Assembly (NCBI RefSeq): GCF_037101375.1
Contig: NZ_AP029019.1
Coordinates: 4,281,501-4,345,500, forward strand
From: Acidovorax sp. DW039
Lineage (GTDB): Bacteria > Pseudomonadota > Gammaproteobacteria > Burkholderiales > Burkholderiaceae_C
Reading direction: 5' to 3'
Length of the DNA stretch: 64,000 bases
The position numbers and the translations under genes are program-made. The notes beneath the pieces were generated by a model that saw only the letters and a program-made list of their open reading frames with translations, made no database searches and was not told where the DNA came from. Positions 8,303 to 16,737 of the stretch are shown here, one piece after another (within the stretch, counting starts at the first letter, position 1; every line of letters begins with the position of its first letter).

Positions 8303-9169
8303 TCAGCGCCCCACCTGCACCGTGGCCGGAGCCGCAGCCAGCTGGCTGCGCTGCATCCAGGCCAGCACCGAGTCCACGGTCACGGTCTCGATGCGGTCGT
8401 GAAACCGCTTTTCATTGGGGTGGTCGTCAAACGCAATATTGGCCGACCCCACCCTGCCCCCCAGCCGCGTGAGCGGGCCGAGCTTGAGCGCCGTGGGCTC
8501 ATAGCCCTTGAACCGCAGCCAGGCCTGTGCCTGCTCCCGTGTGCGCACGGTGGTGGGCTCCATGGCATAGGCCAGGGTCTCCAGCGCCCACTGGTTGGAC
8601 TGCTGGTACTTGGTGCCCCAGGCGTAGCTCACCATGCTGTAGCTCGGGGCATGCAGCATCTTCACGCGGGTGTTGTCATTCAACACCGGCCACAGCTGGG
8701 CCTGTACCGTGGCGCTGGGCACCGCCAGCACGGCGTCGTAGCGCCACAGGTCGTCCAGAAAGAACTCGCCCAGGCCCTGGCGGTAGACATGGCCCACGGC
8801 CGTGCCGCACTCATTGAGCTTGTGGGCCACGCGCCAGGGGCCCTCGGGCGTCTTGTAAGCCCAGCCCAGGTGCGAATAGCGCAGGCCGTACTTGCTCAGG
8901 TCCTGCCCCGCACGGCCCACCAGCACCACGGTGGCACCGCTGCGTTCGTTCTCTGCGTCCAGCGCCTGGGCCGTCTGCGCCGCCAGGGCCATGCCGCGCT
9001 CCACCGTCTGGGCCGATACCGGCTTGCGCTCGTCGCACGAGCGGCCTGCATGGGCCGGAACCGCCACCATTGCAGCGGCCGCCACCACGGCGACGGTCAG
9101 CATGGCCAGCCAGGTATTGCGGCCAGGGGAGACGGTTGCGTGCATCTTGAGCATCTTGGGTTGTGCCAT
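8303..9169 (-). CDS. DUF2145-family exported protein
   Basis: A 288-residue protein with an N-terminal signal sequence (LAMLTVAVVAAAAMVAVPAHAG, cleavage near residue 41). The mature part contains RAGQDLSKYGLRYSHLGWAYK, a conserved Cys-bearing HKLNECGTAVGHVYRQGLGEFFLDDL and SYSMVSYAWGTKYQQSNQW, which I recognise as the DUF2145 pattern. The Ser-His and Cys arrangement recalls papain-like NlpC/P60-type folds, but that is only a suggestion. GAGGA overlapping the previous gene's stop precedes ATG 9169, and the gap to that gene is 11 bases, so the pair is translationally linked. Confidence 0.72.
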   Translation of the reverse strand: MAQPKMLKMHATVSPGRNTWLAMLTVAVVAAAAMVAVPAHAGRSCDERKPVSAQTVERGMALAAQTAQALDAENERSGATVVLVGRAGQDLSKYGLRYSHLGWAYKTPEGPWRVAHKLNECGTAVGHVYRQGLGEFFLDDLWRYDAVLAVPSATVQAQLWPVLNDNTRVKMLHAPSYSMVSYAWGTKYQQSNQWALETLAYAMEPTTVRTREQAQAWLRFKGYEPTALKLGPLTRLGGRVGSANIAFDDHPNEKRFHDRIETVTVDSVLAWMQRSQLAAAPATVQVGR

Positions 9170-9180
9170 GGTGCAGGTCC

Positions 9181-9726
9181 TCAGAGGCGTTCGTTGTGCA
9201 GCAGGGCTCGGCCCATGGCATTGGGGATGAAGGCCAGCGCCTCACCCGCTACCGAAAGCACCACGCCCGTGGCGATCACACTGCACGTCACCGCGCTGCC
9301 CACCGCATGGGCAGAGGCCCCCGCGCCGCGGCCCACCACCTCCACGCTGACCTTGGCCCCGTCGGAAGCACGCTCCAGCAAGTACACCGTGCCGGTGGCC
9401 GAAGCCTCGACCGACTTGACCACCAGCACCGCACCACCCACTGACAAGGCCGCGGGCACCGCCGCCACCGCGCCGCCAGCGGCCGAAGTCGCCCCGGCCA
9501 GCCCCACCACCGAAGCCACAGGCAACACTGACAAGGCTGCAGAGGCTTCACTCTGCGCGTGTGCAGGCGCGGCCACCACGGCACACCACACACCAGCCGC
9601 CATCAGCGCTCCCATCCACCAGCGGTTGAAAGAAGAGACAGGCCATGCCGCAGAAGCCGCCACAGAAGGGGCCGAGCCCCCTGCGGGCGCAGAACTCACG
9701 GAAGCGGGGCGAAGAGAGAAACGCAT
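9181..9726 (-). CDS. Exported hydrophobic protein paired with DUF2145
   Basis: A 181-residue product from ATG 9726, with AAGG upstream; longer readings to 9867 have no support. The N-terminal 57 residues end in WWMGALMAAGVWCAVVAAPAHAQ, a probable signal peptide. The rest is dominated by small hydrophobic residues (Ala, Val, Gly), with a segment TVYLLERASDGAKVSVEVVG of beta character between two stretches that could insert in a membrane. I do not recognise the family. It is immediately upstream of the DUF2145 gene and is likely a functional partner, being the first gene of the minus-strand cluster. Confidence 0.65.
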   Translation of the reverse strand: MRFSLRPASVSSAPAGGSAPSVAASAAWPVSSFNRWWMGALMAAGVWCAVVAAPAHAQSEASAALSVLPVASVVGLAGATSAAGGAVAAVPAALSVGGAVLVVKSVEASATGTVYLLERASDGAKVSVEVVGRGAGASAHAVGSAVTCSVIATGVVLSVAGEALAFIPNAMGRALLHNERL

Positions 9727-9833
9727 GGAAGGAACCTTGTGCAAAGGCCTGGGTTGAACACGGAGCCGAATGGTGCCCATTCGCCCGCGCCCTGTCTGCG
9801 TGGGAACGTAACAGTTCAGGCCCACAGGCCAAA

Positions 9834-9854
9834 AAGTACCGTTATCTGATACTT
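9834..9854. promoter_or_regulatory. Inverted repeat in divergent promoter, matching a site at 21296-21316
   Basis: AAAAAGTA (9831-9838) and TACTTTTT (9850-9857) form an 8-base inverted repeat around CCGTTATCTGA. Sixteen of 21 positions of the core 9834-9854 match the inverted repeat upstream of the XRE regulator gene. It lies between the divergent genes starting at 9726 and 9991 and may be an operator; a recognising protein is not proven. Confidence 0.5.
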
Positions 9855-9990
9855 TTTCATGATTCATCTGCTTACAGTGCGTAAGCGAACCGCTGCGATG
9901 TTGCCAATACGCCTACGCGACAGCCCGGCGCAGCGGCTGCCCAGAGAATGCGCCGCAGCACCCATCCCTCTTTCCTGACTCCTCAGCCCC

Positions 9991-11175
9991 ATGACCAAAC
10001 CTTATGACCTGATCGTCCACGGTGCCACCGGCTTCACAGGCCGCCTGGTAGTGGAATACCTGCTGCAACGTTACCCCGCAGGCAGCGGCCTGCGCTGGGC
10101 CATGGGCGGGCGCAACGCCGACAAGCTGGCCTCCGTGCGCGACGAGCTGGGAGCCCCCGCAAACACCCCGCTGGTGGTGACCGATACCAGCAACCCCGCC
10201 AGCCTGCAGGCGCTGATGGACGCCACCCGCCTGGTGCTGACCACCGTGGGCCCCTACCAGCTTTATGGCAACGAACTGGTTGCCGCCTGCGCCGCCAACG
10301 GCGTGGATTACGTGGACCTGTGCGGCGAACCTGCCTGGATGCGCCAGATGATCGACGCCCACGAAGCCACGGCCAAAGCCAGCGGCGCGCGCATCGTGTT
10401 CTCCTGCGGGTTTGACTCGATTCCGTTTGACCTGGGCGTGTACCTGCTGCAAAAGGAGTTTGCCCAGCGCTTTGGCCATCCCGCACCGCGCGTGCGCGGC
10501 CGGGTGCGCAAGATGAAGGGCACCTTCTCGGGCGGCACCGCCGCCAGCCTCAAGGCCACCATGGCCGCCGCTGCAACCCAGCCCGGCGTGCTGGACCTGC
10601 TGAAAAACCCGTTCTCGCTCACCCCCGGTTTTGAAGGACCACGCCAGCCCACGGGCAACAAGCCCATGGTGGACGAGGCTCTGGGCGATGGTGTGTGGGT
10701 GGCGCCGTTCGTCATGGCCGCCATCAACACGCGCAATGTGCACCGCTCCAACCTGCTGCTGCGGCACGCCTACGGCACTGATTTTGTGTATGACGAAATG
10801 CTCATCACCGGCCCCGGCGAAAAAGGCGAAGCCCTTGCCAACGCCGTGGCGGGCGACAAATCACTCGGCTCCGACAAAGGCCCCCAACCCGGCGAAGGCC
10901 CCTCGCGCGAGGAACGCGAGAGCGGCTTTTACGACGTGCTGTTTTTGGGCACCGACGACGCAGGAAACGCTCTGCGCGTGGGCGTCAAAGGCGACCGCGA
11001 CCCAGGCTACGGCTCCACCTCCAAGATGGTTGCCGAATCGGCCATTTGCCTGCTGCAGGACGCAACCCAAACGCCCGGCGGCATCTGGACCACGGCACCC
11101 GCGATGGGGGATGCGCTGATGGCGCGACTGCAGGCGAATGCGGGGCTGAGTTTTGGGGTGGAAGAGATGAGTTGA
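9991..11175 (+). CDS. Saccharopine dehydrogenase-like NAD(P)-binding protein
   Basis: A 394-residue cytosolic protein. The N-terminal Rossmann fold is marked by DLIVHGATGFTGRLVVEYL, with GATGFTG as dinucleotide loop, and AMGGRNADKL at the second strand. The next conserved blocks are LVLTTVGPYQLYGNELVAACAANGVDYVDLCGEPAWM and RIVFSCGFDSIPFDLGVYLL, typical of the saccharopine-dehydrogenase-like / trans-acting enoyl reductase group rather than true lysine-pathway enzymes. In that group known activities include enoyl reduction in lipid synthesis; many bacterial members are uncharacterised. It is a single gene with its own short upstream region. The specific substrate cannot be told from sequence. 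Confidence 0.85.
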   Translation: MTKPYDLIVHGATGFTGRLVVEYLLQRYPAGSGLRWAMGGRNADKLASVRDELGAPANTPLVVTDTSNPASLQALMDATRLVLTTVGPYQLYGNELVAACAANGVDYVDLCGEPAWMRQMIDAHEATAKASGARIVFSCGFDSIPFDLGVYLLQKEFAQRFGHPAPRVRGRVRKMKGTFSGGTAASLKATMAAAATQPGVLDLLKNPFSLTPGFEGPRQPTGNKPMVDEALGDGVWVAPFVMAAINTRNVHRSNLLLRHAYGTDFVYDEMLITGPGEKGEALANAVAGDKSLGSDKGPQPGEGPSREERESGFYDVLFLGTDDAGNALRVGVKGDRDPGYGSTSKMVAESAICLLQDATQTPGGIWTTAPAMGDALMARLQANAGLSFGVEEMS

Positions 11176-11240
11176 CAGCAAGCCAGGCCAGCCACAGCGG
11201 CACGGGTTGTTGAATGGATGATGCGAAGACGCACACAATT

Positions 11241-11289
11241 GCTATAAAAAATAAAGCATCCTGCGCTTTTTCCATAAACGCTACATGCC
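11241..11289. repeat. Dispersed intergenic repeat, copy 3
   Basis: GCTATAAAAAATAAAGC followed by ATCCTGCGCTTTTTCCATAAACGCTACATGC, a slightly degenerate copy. It lies in the 330-base gap 11176-11505; apart from this repeat and an AT-rich stretch near 11425-11440 that could hold a promoter, I see nothing else in that gap. Confidence 0.75.
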
Positions 11290-11505
11290 TTTTTTGCCTG
11301 CATCATCCCCTCCAATTGTTTTGAGCAGTTCGTCAGAGCATCGAGCGTCTTGATCGCGACCCACATCAGCACCGACACGCGGGGCGGTGGACAAACTGTC
11401 CAGCCGTGCGCTGTTCTCCGCTTCTAAGATATTGGCGCGGACTTCGTATCCGCAAAGCCGATTCCGTGGCCACCACGCCCACCAACGAACCGATCAAGGA
11501 ACTCC

Positions 11506-12096
11506 ATGTCGATGTCGAATTACCTGCTGATGCCCATCAGCAAGGAAGCGTTTGCAAGCCCCGAAAAAACCAGGCAAGTGCTGGATTTACTGATAAAGGA
11601 GGGCCTGGCATCTGCCAATAACCCAACCGACGTGTGGAGCTACCCCTATGATGCAGAGCATGAAGACTATGGCGAGGAAAGACTTCCGTTCACGACACTT
11701 CGCGAATGGAGGGATGCGCTCGACCGGGTGGATCTGCAAGAGGTCAACTTTCAAGTGGGTTTCAGCCGGTACGGCCTGCAAAGCAAGGACGACCTACCGG
11801 GCATGAACAAACTCACTGAAGAGTTGCAGACCCACATGGCCGAGTTCTGCGCAAGCCATGCGATCGATTACACGCTCGACGTTTACGGGCATGTGACCAT
11901 CGGGTTCATTGCCCCAGACAGTGAGGACGAACAGGGCGAGCTTCGTGGCATCGGAGTGATGTGCGACGGGAGCTCTGCCGTATTCATGGAAGAGGCAGGC
12001 TACCTCGAGGCAGTCAAGAAAACCGGCATCTATCGTGTCTTTGAAAAAATAGCGGCGATCTACGGAGAAAAGCCGTCTCTTCAATTTCGTAACTGA
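11506..12096 (+). CDS. Hypothetical cytosolic protein
   Basis: A 196-residue protein with AAGGA 5 bases before ATG 11506. It has no signal peptide or membrane segment and is acidic overall (for example YDAEHEDYGEERLPF and APDSEDEQGELRG). The alternation of helices and strands suggests a globular domain, but no family motif is recognised. Its codons are visibly more AT-rich than those of neighbours (many AAA, GAT, GAA, TTT), which fits acquisition from elsewhere. It stands alone between two unrelated genes, with a repeat upstream. I assign no function. Confidence 0.75.
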   Translation: MSMSNYLLMPISKEAFASPEKTRQVLDLLIKEGLASANNPTDVWSYPYDAEHEDYGEERLPFTTLREWRDALDRVDLQEVNFQVGFSRYGLQSKDDLPGMNKLTEELQTHMAEFCASHAIDYTLDVYGHVTIGFIAPDSEDEQGELRGIGVMCDGSSAVFMEEAGYLEAVKKTGIYRVFEKIAAIYGEKPSLQFRN

Positions 12097-12143
12097 AGGG
12101 GCCGTTGCACTTCTGCACTTCAAATGTAAGCCCCCAGCGCTCC

Positions 12144-13058
12144 ATGAACATCCCCATGCGCCCCCGCGACCTGTGCCTGGCCCTGCTCGTCATCGTGGTG
12201 TGGGGCCTGAACTTTGCCGTGATCAAAGTGGGCCTGAACGGCGTGCCGCCCATGCTGCTGGGCGCGCTGCGTTACCTGCTGGCGGCGTTTCCGGCGCTGC
12301 TGTTTGTGCGGCCGCCCAAAGTACCGCTGCGCCTGTACCTGCTGTATGGCATGACGATGGCGGTGGGCCAGTTTGCGTTGCTGTTCACAGCCATCCACAT
12401 CGGCATGCCTTCGGGGTTGGCGTCGCTGGTGCTGCAGTCGCAGTCGTTCTTTACCCTGCTGTTGGCGGCATGGTGGCTGCGTGAGAAGTGGCACGGCAAC
12501 CAGTTGGCAGGGCTGGCATTGGCCGGGGGCGGGCTGGTGCTGATCGGCAGCGCGCACGGGGCGTCCATGCCACTGGCGGGTTTTGGGTTGACGGTTGCCG
12601 CTGCCGCGCTGTGGGGGTGTGGAAACATTGCCACGCGGGCCGTGGGGCGCTATGGGCCGATGAATCAGTTCGCGTTCATTGTGTGGTCCAGCCTGGTGGC
12701 ACCCCTGCCCTTTTTGGCGCTGGCGGTGTGGATGGATGGGGCACCCGCGGTGTGGGCTGCGTTGCGCGGCCTGTCGATCACATCAATGGCGGCGGTGGGT
12801 TACATCGCCTGGATCTCCACGCTGCTGGGCTTCGGGCTGTGGACCTTTCTGATGTCGCGCTACCCGGTCAACCGCGTGGCACCGTTCACCCTGCTGGTGC
12901 CTGTGGTGGGGCTAACCACCGGCTGGTGGGTGTTTGGCGAGCAACTGCTGCCCGTGCACTTTGCGGGGGCCGGGCTGCTGATGGCCGGGCTGCTGGTCAA
13001 CCTGTTTGGCAAGCCACTCTGGGAAAAGCTGCGCCCAGTCAGCGCGGGCACACCTTAA
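12144..13058 (+). CDS. eamA: EamA, O-acetylserine/cysteine exporter of the DMT superfamily
   Basis: A 304-residue inner-membrane protein with about ten hydrophobic helices in two EamA halves. ATG 12144 is used; an upstream TTG extension (12105) carries no membrane segment. Similarity to Escherichia coli EamA (YdeD) as I remember it is extensive: ALLVIVVWGLNFAVIKVGL, PSGLASLVLQSQSFFTLLL and RVAPFTLLVPVVGLTTGWWVFGE all have close counterparts. In E. coli the protein exports O-acetylserine and cysteine-pathway metabolites. The gene is monocistronic here and converges on the chemoreceptor gene 21 bases away. Export of the same compounds is inferred from the orthology. Confidence 0.85.
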   Translation: MNIPMRPRDLCLALLVIVVWGLNFAVIKVGLNGVPPMLLGALRYLLAAFPALLFVRPPKVPLRLYLLYGMTMAVGQFALLFTAIHIGMPSGLASLVLQSQSFFTLLLAAWWLREKWHGNQLAGLALAGGGLVLIGSAHGASMPLAGFGLTVAAAALWGCGNIATRAVGRYGPMNQFAFIVWSSLVAPLPFLALAVWMDGAPAVWAALRGLSITSMAAVGYIAWISTLLGFGLWTFLMSRYPVNRVAPFTLLVPVVGLTTGWWVFGEQLLPVHFAGAGLLMAGLLVNLFGKPLWEKLRPVSAGTP

Positions 13059-13079
13059 CAACCCGAGCCCCCAAGCCGA

Positions 13080-14717
13080 CTACGCAGCAGCGGCCATCTC
13101 CGGCAGCAGGGTCTGCGCATAACGGCTTGGCAATGCAACCTGCCGGGAGCTGGCCCAACCCAGCGCGGGCTGGTCAGCACCTTCCAGCCGGAACACCGCT
13201 ACCGCAGAGACCAGCTGCTGGGCCTGGGCCTTCATGCTGCTGGCCGTGGCGGCCATTTGCTCGACCAAGGCAGCGTTCTGCTGGGTAGTCTGGTCCATGT
13301 GCATCACGGCTTCGCTGACTTGCGAGAGCCCCTCGCTCTGCTCGGCGCTGGCGGCGCTGATCTCGCGCACGATGTCGGTCACGCGGCGGATGGCGTGCAC
13401 CACCTCTTCCATGGTGTGTCCCGCCTTGTCCACCTGCATGGAGCCCTGCTCCACCCGGCCTACGCTGGCAGAGATCAGGTGTTTGATCTCTTTGGCGGCT
13501 TGGGCCGAGCGCCCTGCCAGCGCCCGCACTTCACTGGCCACCACGGCAAAGCCCCGGCCCTGCTCACCGGCACGGGCGGCCTCCACGGCTGCGTTCAGGG
13601 CCAGGATGTTGGTCTGGAAGGCGATGCTGTCGATGACGCCAATGATGTCGGCAATGCGCTGCGAGCTTTCGTTGATGCCCTTCATGGTTTCAACCACCTG
13701 GGCCACAACCTCGCCGCCCTTGAGTGCCACCACGTTGGCCTGGTCTGCCAGCTTGCTAGCAGCCTGCGCGCTGTCAGAGTTCTGACGCACGGTGGAGTCC
13801 AGCTCTTCCATGGATGCGGCAGTTTCCTCCAGCGCGCTGGCCTGCCGCTCGGTGCGCGCAGACAGGTCCAGGTTGCCCTGCGAGATCTCTGCGGTGGCAT
13901 CCGCCACGGTTTCCGAGCTGGTACGTACGGTGGTCACGATGTCCGCAAGCCTGTGGCGCATGGCATCCAGCGCCTCCAGAAGCTGCCCCACTTCGTCACG
14001 ACGGCCTGAGTGCACGGGCGTGACCAGATCACCCGCCGCAATGGCGTGCGTGGCATGCACAGCCTGCAGCAGGGGCTGAGTGACGGAACGGGTGGCCAGG
14101 TAGCCCAGCAGAATGCCGGCCAGCAGGGCGCAGGTACCGCTCAAGGCCATCCACACCAGGCCCGTGCTGGCGCGGGTAGAGACGGCGTGCAGATCATGAT
14201 CCACCTGGGTTTCGATCGATTGCACCAGCTGGTGAATCACCCCGGTGTAGCTCTGGATCAGGGGCGCCAGCTCAGCATCCACGGCAGCGCCTACGTCCTG
14301 CCCGGCCTGCTTGGCTTTGACCAGTTCGGCGCGTTTGACGCGGTAGGTGTCGCGGATCTGGCTGGCCTGCTCAAACAGTTGGCGATTGCGGTCCGAATCC
14401 AGCAACCCGCGAATCTGCTCGAGCCGCCTGCCTGCGGCCTCCGACACAGCGGCAATCTCCTTGCTCTGCTTTTCCACATAGGCGGCATCACCGCTTTTGA
14501 GGATGGCCTCGGTACGCAGCCAGTTCATCTGGATGTCGGTTTCCCAGTCCTGCGCCAGCTCCATGCGGCGCATGTCCACCTTGGCCACCTGCTCGTTGCT
14601 GGAGCGCAGAGACAGTATGTTGATGGCGCCAATCGCAGCAATCACGGCTGTGAGCAGCAGCAGTGCGGCAAACGATGCCCCGAGGCGAATACCCAGTTTC
14701 AGATCCACGATACGCAT
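13080..14717 (-). CDS. Methyl-accepting chemotaxis protein
   Basis: A 545-residue chemoreceptor; ATG 14717 follows AAGGAG. It has a first membrane helix (about residues 10-32), a periplasmic helical-bundle sensor domain of about 150 residues, a second membrane helix near residue 195 ([20 protein letters not shown]), a HAMP domain (residues 210-265) and the cytoplasmic signalling bundle. The hairpin tip [35 protein letters not shown] is the near-invariant CheA/CheW contact region. The ligand is not deducible: the sensor domain is a 4-helix type with many possible inputs. No chemotaxis genes adjoin, and no C-terminal NWxxF-type CheR tether is visible. Confidence 0.93.
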   Translation of the reverse strand: MRIVDLKLGIRLGASFAALLLLTAVIAAIGAINILSLRSSNEQVAKVDMRRMELAQDWETDIQMNWLRTEAILKSGDAAYVEKQSKEIAAVSEAAGRRLEQIRGLLDSDRNRQLFEQASQIRDTYRVKRAELVKAKQAGQDVGAAVDAELAPLIQSYTGVIHQLVQSIETQVDHDLHAVSTRASTGLVWMALSGTCALLAGILLGYLATRSVTQPLLQAVHATHAIAAGDLVTPVHSGRRDEVGQLLEALDAMRHRLADIVTTVRTSSETVADATAEISQGNLDLSARTERQASALEETAASMEELDSTVRQNSDSAQAASKLADQANVVALKGGEVVAQVVETMKGINESSQRIADIIGVIDSIAFQTNILALNAAVEAARAGEQGRGFAVVASEVRALAGRSAQAAKEIKHLISASVGRVEQGSMQVDKAGHTMEEVVHAIRRVTDIVREISAASAEQSEGLSQVSEAVMHMDQTTQQNAALVEQMAATASSMKAQAQQLVSAVAVFRLEGADQPALGWASSRQVALPSRYAQTLLPEMAAAA

Positions 14718-14893
14718 AGGAAGCTCCTTGGAGTGGGAAAACTGCGAGAACCTGCTGACATGCCAAGCAAATAGCGTGCTCGCACGCCGCAATCGGAAAG
14801 CGGCTACCGCACTGGGGTGGTGCAAAGTGGGTTATGCCCGCCAAGACCTGGGCACGAAGACCACCGCTACGCGTATCGGGACCATCCGGACCG

Positions 14894-15430
14894 TCAGGAC
14901 AAGGCCAGCGGCAGCTCCGTAGTCGAGAGCACGTTGCGCAGCACCATGAACGAGCGCACCTGCCGCACGCCAGGCAGGTAGATGAGCTGCTCGGCATGCA
15001 GGCGATTGAAGCTCTCGCTGTCGCGGGTGCGTACCAGCATGAAGTAGTCAAACTCGCCGGTGACCACATGGCACTCCATGCAGCCGGAGATCTTGACGGC
15101 CGCCTTTTCAAACTCTGCAAAGGCTTCCGGGGTGGAGCGGTCCAGCACCACCCCGATCATCACCAGCATGCCCGCCCCCACCGCACGCGGGTTGAGCAGC
15201 GCCACCACCTTGTCGATGAGCCCCAGCCGCTTGAGCCGCTCCACCCGCCGCAGGCAGGCCGGGGCACTCAGATGCACCTTCTCGGCCAGCGCCACGTTGG
15301 ACAGCGAGGCATCCCGCTGCAGGTGGCGCAGGATGGCCTTGTCGGTGCGGTCGAGCGACGTGGAGGCAGATTCGACCGGGGGAGTGCCAGCACCACCGCC
15401 ACTCTTGGCACGAACTTTTGTTGCACACAT
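14894..15430 (-). CDS. acdR: AcdR-like Lrp/AsnC-family regulator
   Basis: A 178-residue Lrp/AsnC protein with a 25-residue Gly/Pro-rich extension before the HTH (DRTDKAILRHLQRDASLSNVALAEKVHLSAPACLRRVERLKRLGLI). The C-terminal half is a RAM/ligand-binding domain with CHVVTGEFDYFMLVRTRD. It is divergent from acdS, the arrangement in which an Lrp-type protein (AcdR) senses ACC-related signals and activates acdS in Pseudomonas, Azospirillum and relatives. No clear ribosome site precedes the ATG at 15430, so the true start may differ slightly. Confidence 0.85.
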   Translation of the reverse strand: MCATKVRAKSGGGAGTPPVESASTSLDRTDKAILRHLQRDASLSNVALAEKVHLSAPACLRRVERLKRLGLIDKVVALLNPRAVGAGMLVMIGVVLDRSTPEAFAEFEKAAVKISGCMECHVVTGEFDYFMLVRTRDSESFNRLHAEQLIYLPGVRQVRSFMVLRNVLSTTELPLALS

Positions 15431-15439
15431 ACAGATTTT

Positions 15440-15471
15440 TGAAAAATTTTCAGAAATGAATGTGAATATTC
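15440..15471. promoter_or_regulatory. AT-rich palindromes in the acdR-acdS intergenic region
   Basis: TGAAAAATTTTCA (15440-15452, six-base arms around one base) and GAATATTC (15464-15471) have centres about 22 bases apart, two helical turns. They lie just upstream of the acdR start and about 115-145 bases upstream of acdS. AT-rich imperfect dyads on one face of the helix are typical Lrp-family sites, so this is the likely AcdR control region. Confidence 0.55.
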
Positions 15472-15586
15472 TGAACGCAAAACTCCGAAATCCGGACTGA
15501 ATTCACAACCACCACACAGCGGAGTTTTTCTACGATGAAGGCACTGCTAGCCGTCGGCTTGCACCCTTTGTTGAACGGAAACCGCC

Positions 15587-16603
15587 ATGAACCTGCAAAA
15601 GTTTGAACGCCACCCTCTGACCTTCGGCCCCTCGCCCATCACGCCCCTCAAGCGCCTGTCAGCCCACCTGGGCGGGAAGGTGCACCTGTATGCCAAGCGC
15701 GAAGACTGCAACTCGGGCCTCGCCTTCGGTGGCAACAAGACGCGCAAGCTCGAATACCTGATTCCCGAAGCCATCAAGGGCGGCTACGACACGCTGGTGT
15801 CGATTGGCGGCATCCAGTCCAACCAGACACGCCAGGTGGCCGCCGTGGCTGCACACCTGGGCATGAAGTGCGTGCTGGTGCAGGAGAACTGGGTGAACTA
15901 CTCCGACGCGGTGTACGACCGCGTGGGCAACATCGAGATGAGCCGCATCATGGGGGCCGACGTGCGTCTGGATGCCGCGGGCTTTGACATCGGCATCCGC
16001 CCCAGCTGGGAGCAGGCCATGGAAGACGTGAAGAAGGCCGGTGGCAAGCCCTTCCCCATTCCAGCCGGTTGCTCTGAGCACCCGTACGGTGGTTTGGGCT
16101 TTGTGGGTTTCGCCGAAGAAGTGCGCCAGCAAGAGAAGGAACTGGGCTTCAAGTTTGACTACATCGTCGTGTGCTCCGTCACGGGCAGCACGCAGGCGGG
16201 CATGGTGGTGGGCTTTGCCGCCGATGGCCGCGCACGCAAGGTGATCGGGATTGACGCCTCGGCCAAGCCCGAGAAGACCCATGCGCAGATTCTGCGCATT
16301 GCGCAGAACACCGCCAAGCTGGTGGAGCTGGGCCAGGAGATCACGGCCGAGGACGTAGTGCTGGACACCCGCTACGGCGGCCCCGAATACGGCCTGCCCA
16401 ATGAAGGCACGCTCGAAGCCATTCGCCTGTGCGCCCGCCAGGAAGGCATGCTCACCGACCCGGTGTACGAAGGCAAATCCATGCACGGCATGATCGACAT
16501 GGTGCGCAAGGGCGAGTTCCCCGAGGGCTCGCGCGTGCTGTATGCCCACCTGGGCGGCGTGCCTGCGCTCAACGCGTACAGCTTCCTGTTCCGCAACGGC
16601 TGA
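15587..16603 (+). CDS. acdS: 1-aminocyclopropane-1-carboxylate deaminase
   Basis: A 338-residue PLP enzyme splitting ACC, the plant ethylene precursor, into 2-oxobutyrate and ammonia. Length is the family standard. The residues separating true ACC deaminases from D-cysteine desulfhydrases are all present: Lys51 for the PLP (FGGNKTRK), Ser78 (GGIQSNQ), Tyr294 and Glu295 (DPVYEGK) and Leu322 (AHLGG). This supports genuine AcdS activity. Transcription is probably activated by the divergent AcdR. The enzyme lets plant-associated bacteria use ACC as nitrogen source and lower root ethylene. A Bug binding protein follows 134 bases downstream. Confidence 0.96.
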   Translation: MNLQKFERHPLTFGPSPITPLKRLSAHLGGKVHLYAKREDCNSGLAFGGNKTRKLEYLIPEAIKGGYDTLVSIGGIQSNQTRQVAAVAAHLGMKCVLVQENWVNYSDAVYDRVGNIEMSRIMGADVRLDAAGFDIGIRPSWEQAMEDVKKAGGKPFPIPAGCSEHPYGGLGFVGFAEEVRQQEKELGFKFDYIVVCSVTGSTQAGMVVGFAADGRARKVIGIDASAKPEKTHAQILRIAQNTAKLVELGQEITAEDVVLDTRYGGPEYGLPNEGTLEAIRLCARQEGMLTDPVYEGKSMHGMIDMVRKGEFPEGSRVLYAHLGGVPALNAYSFLFRNG

Positions 16604-16737
16604 ACCTGCCGCGGGCTGATCGCAGCCCCACTCCTTCGGGTCGCTGGGCGGCCCGGCATTCCGCAATGCCTGCCGAACCCGCGCATCGGTGCGCAGGCTT
16701 GCGTTCTCTGGCAGTCATCCGCAAGAGGAGCATGGAT

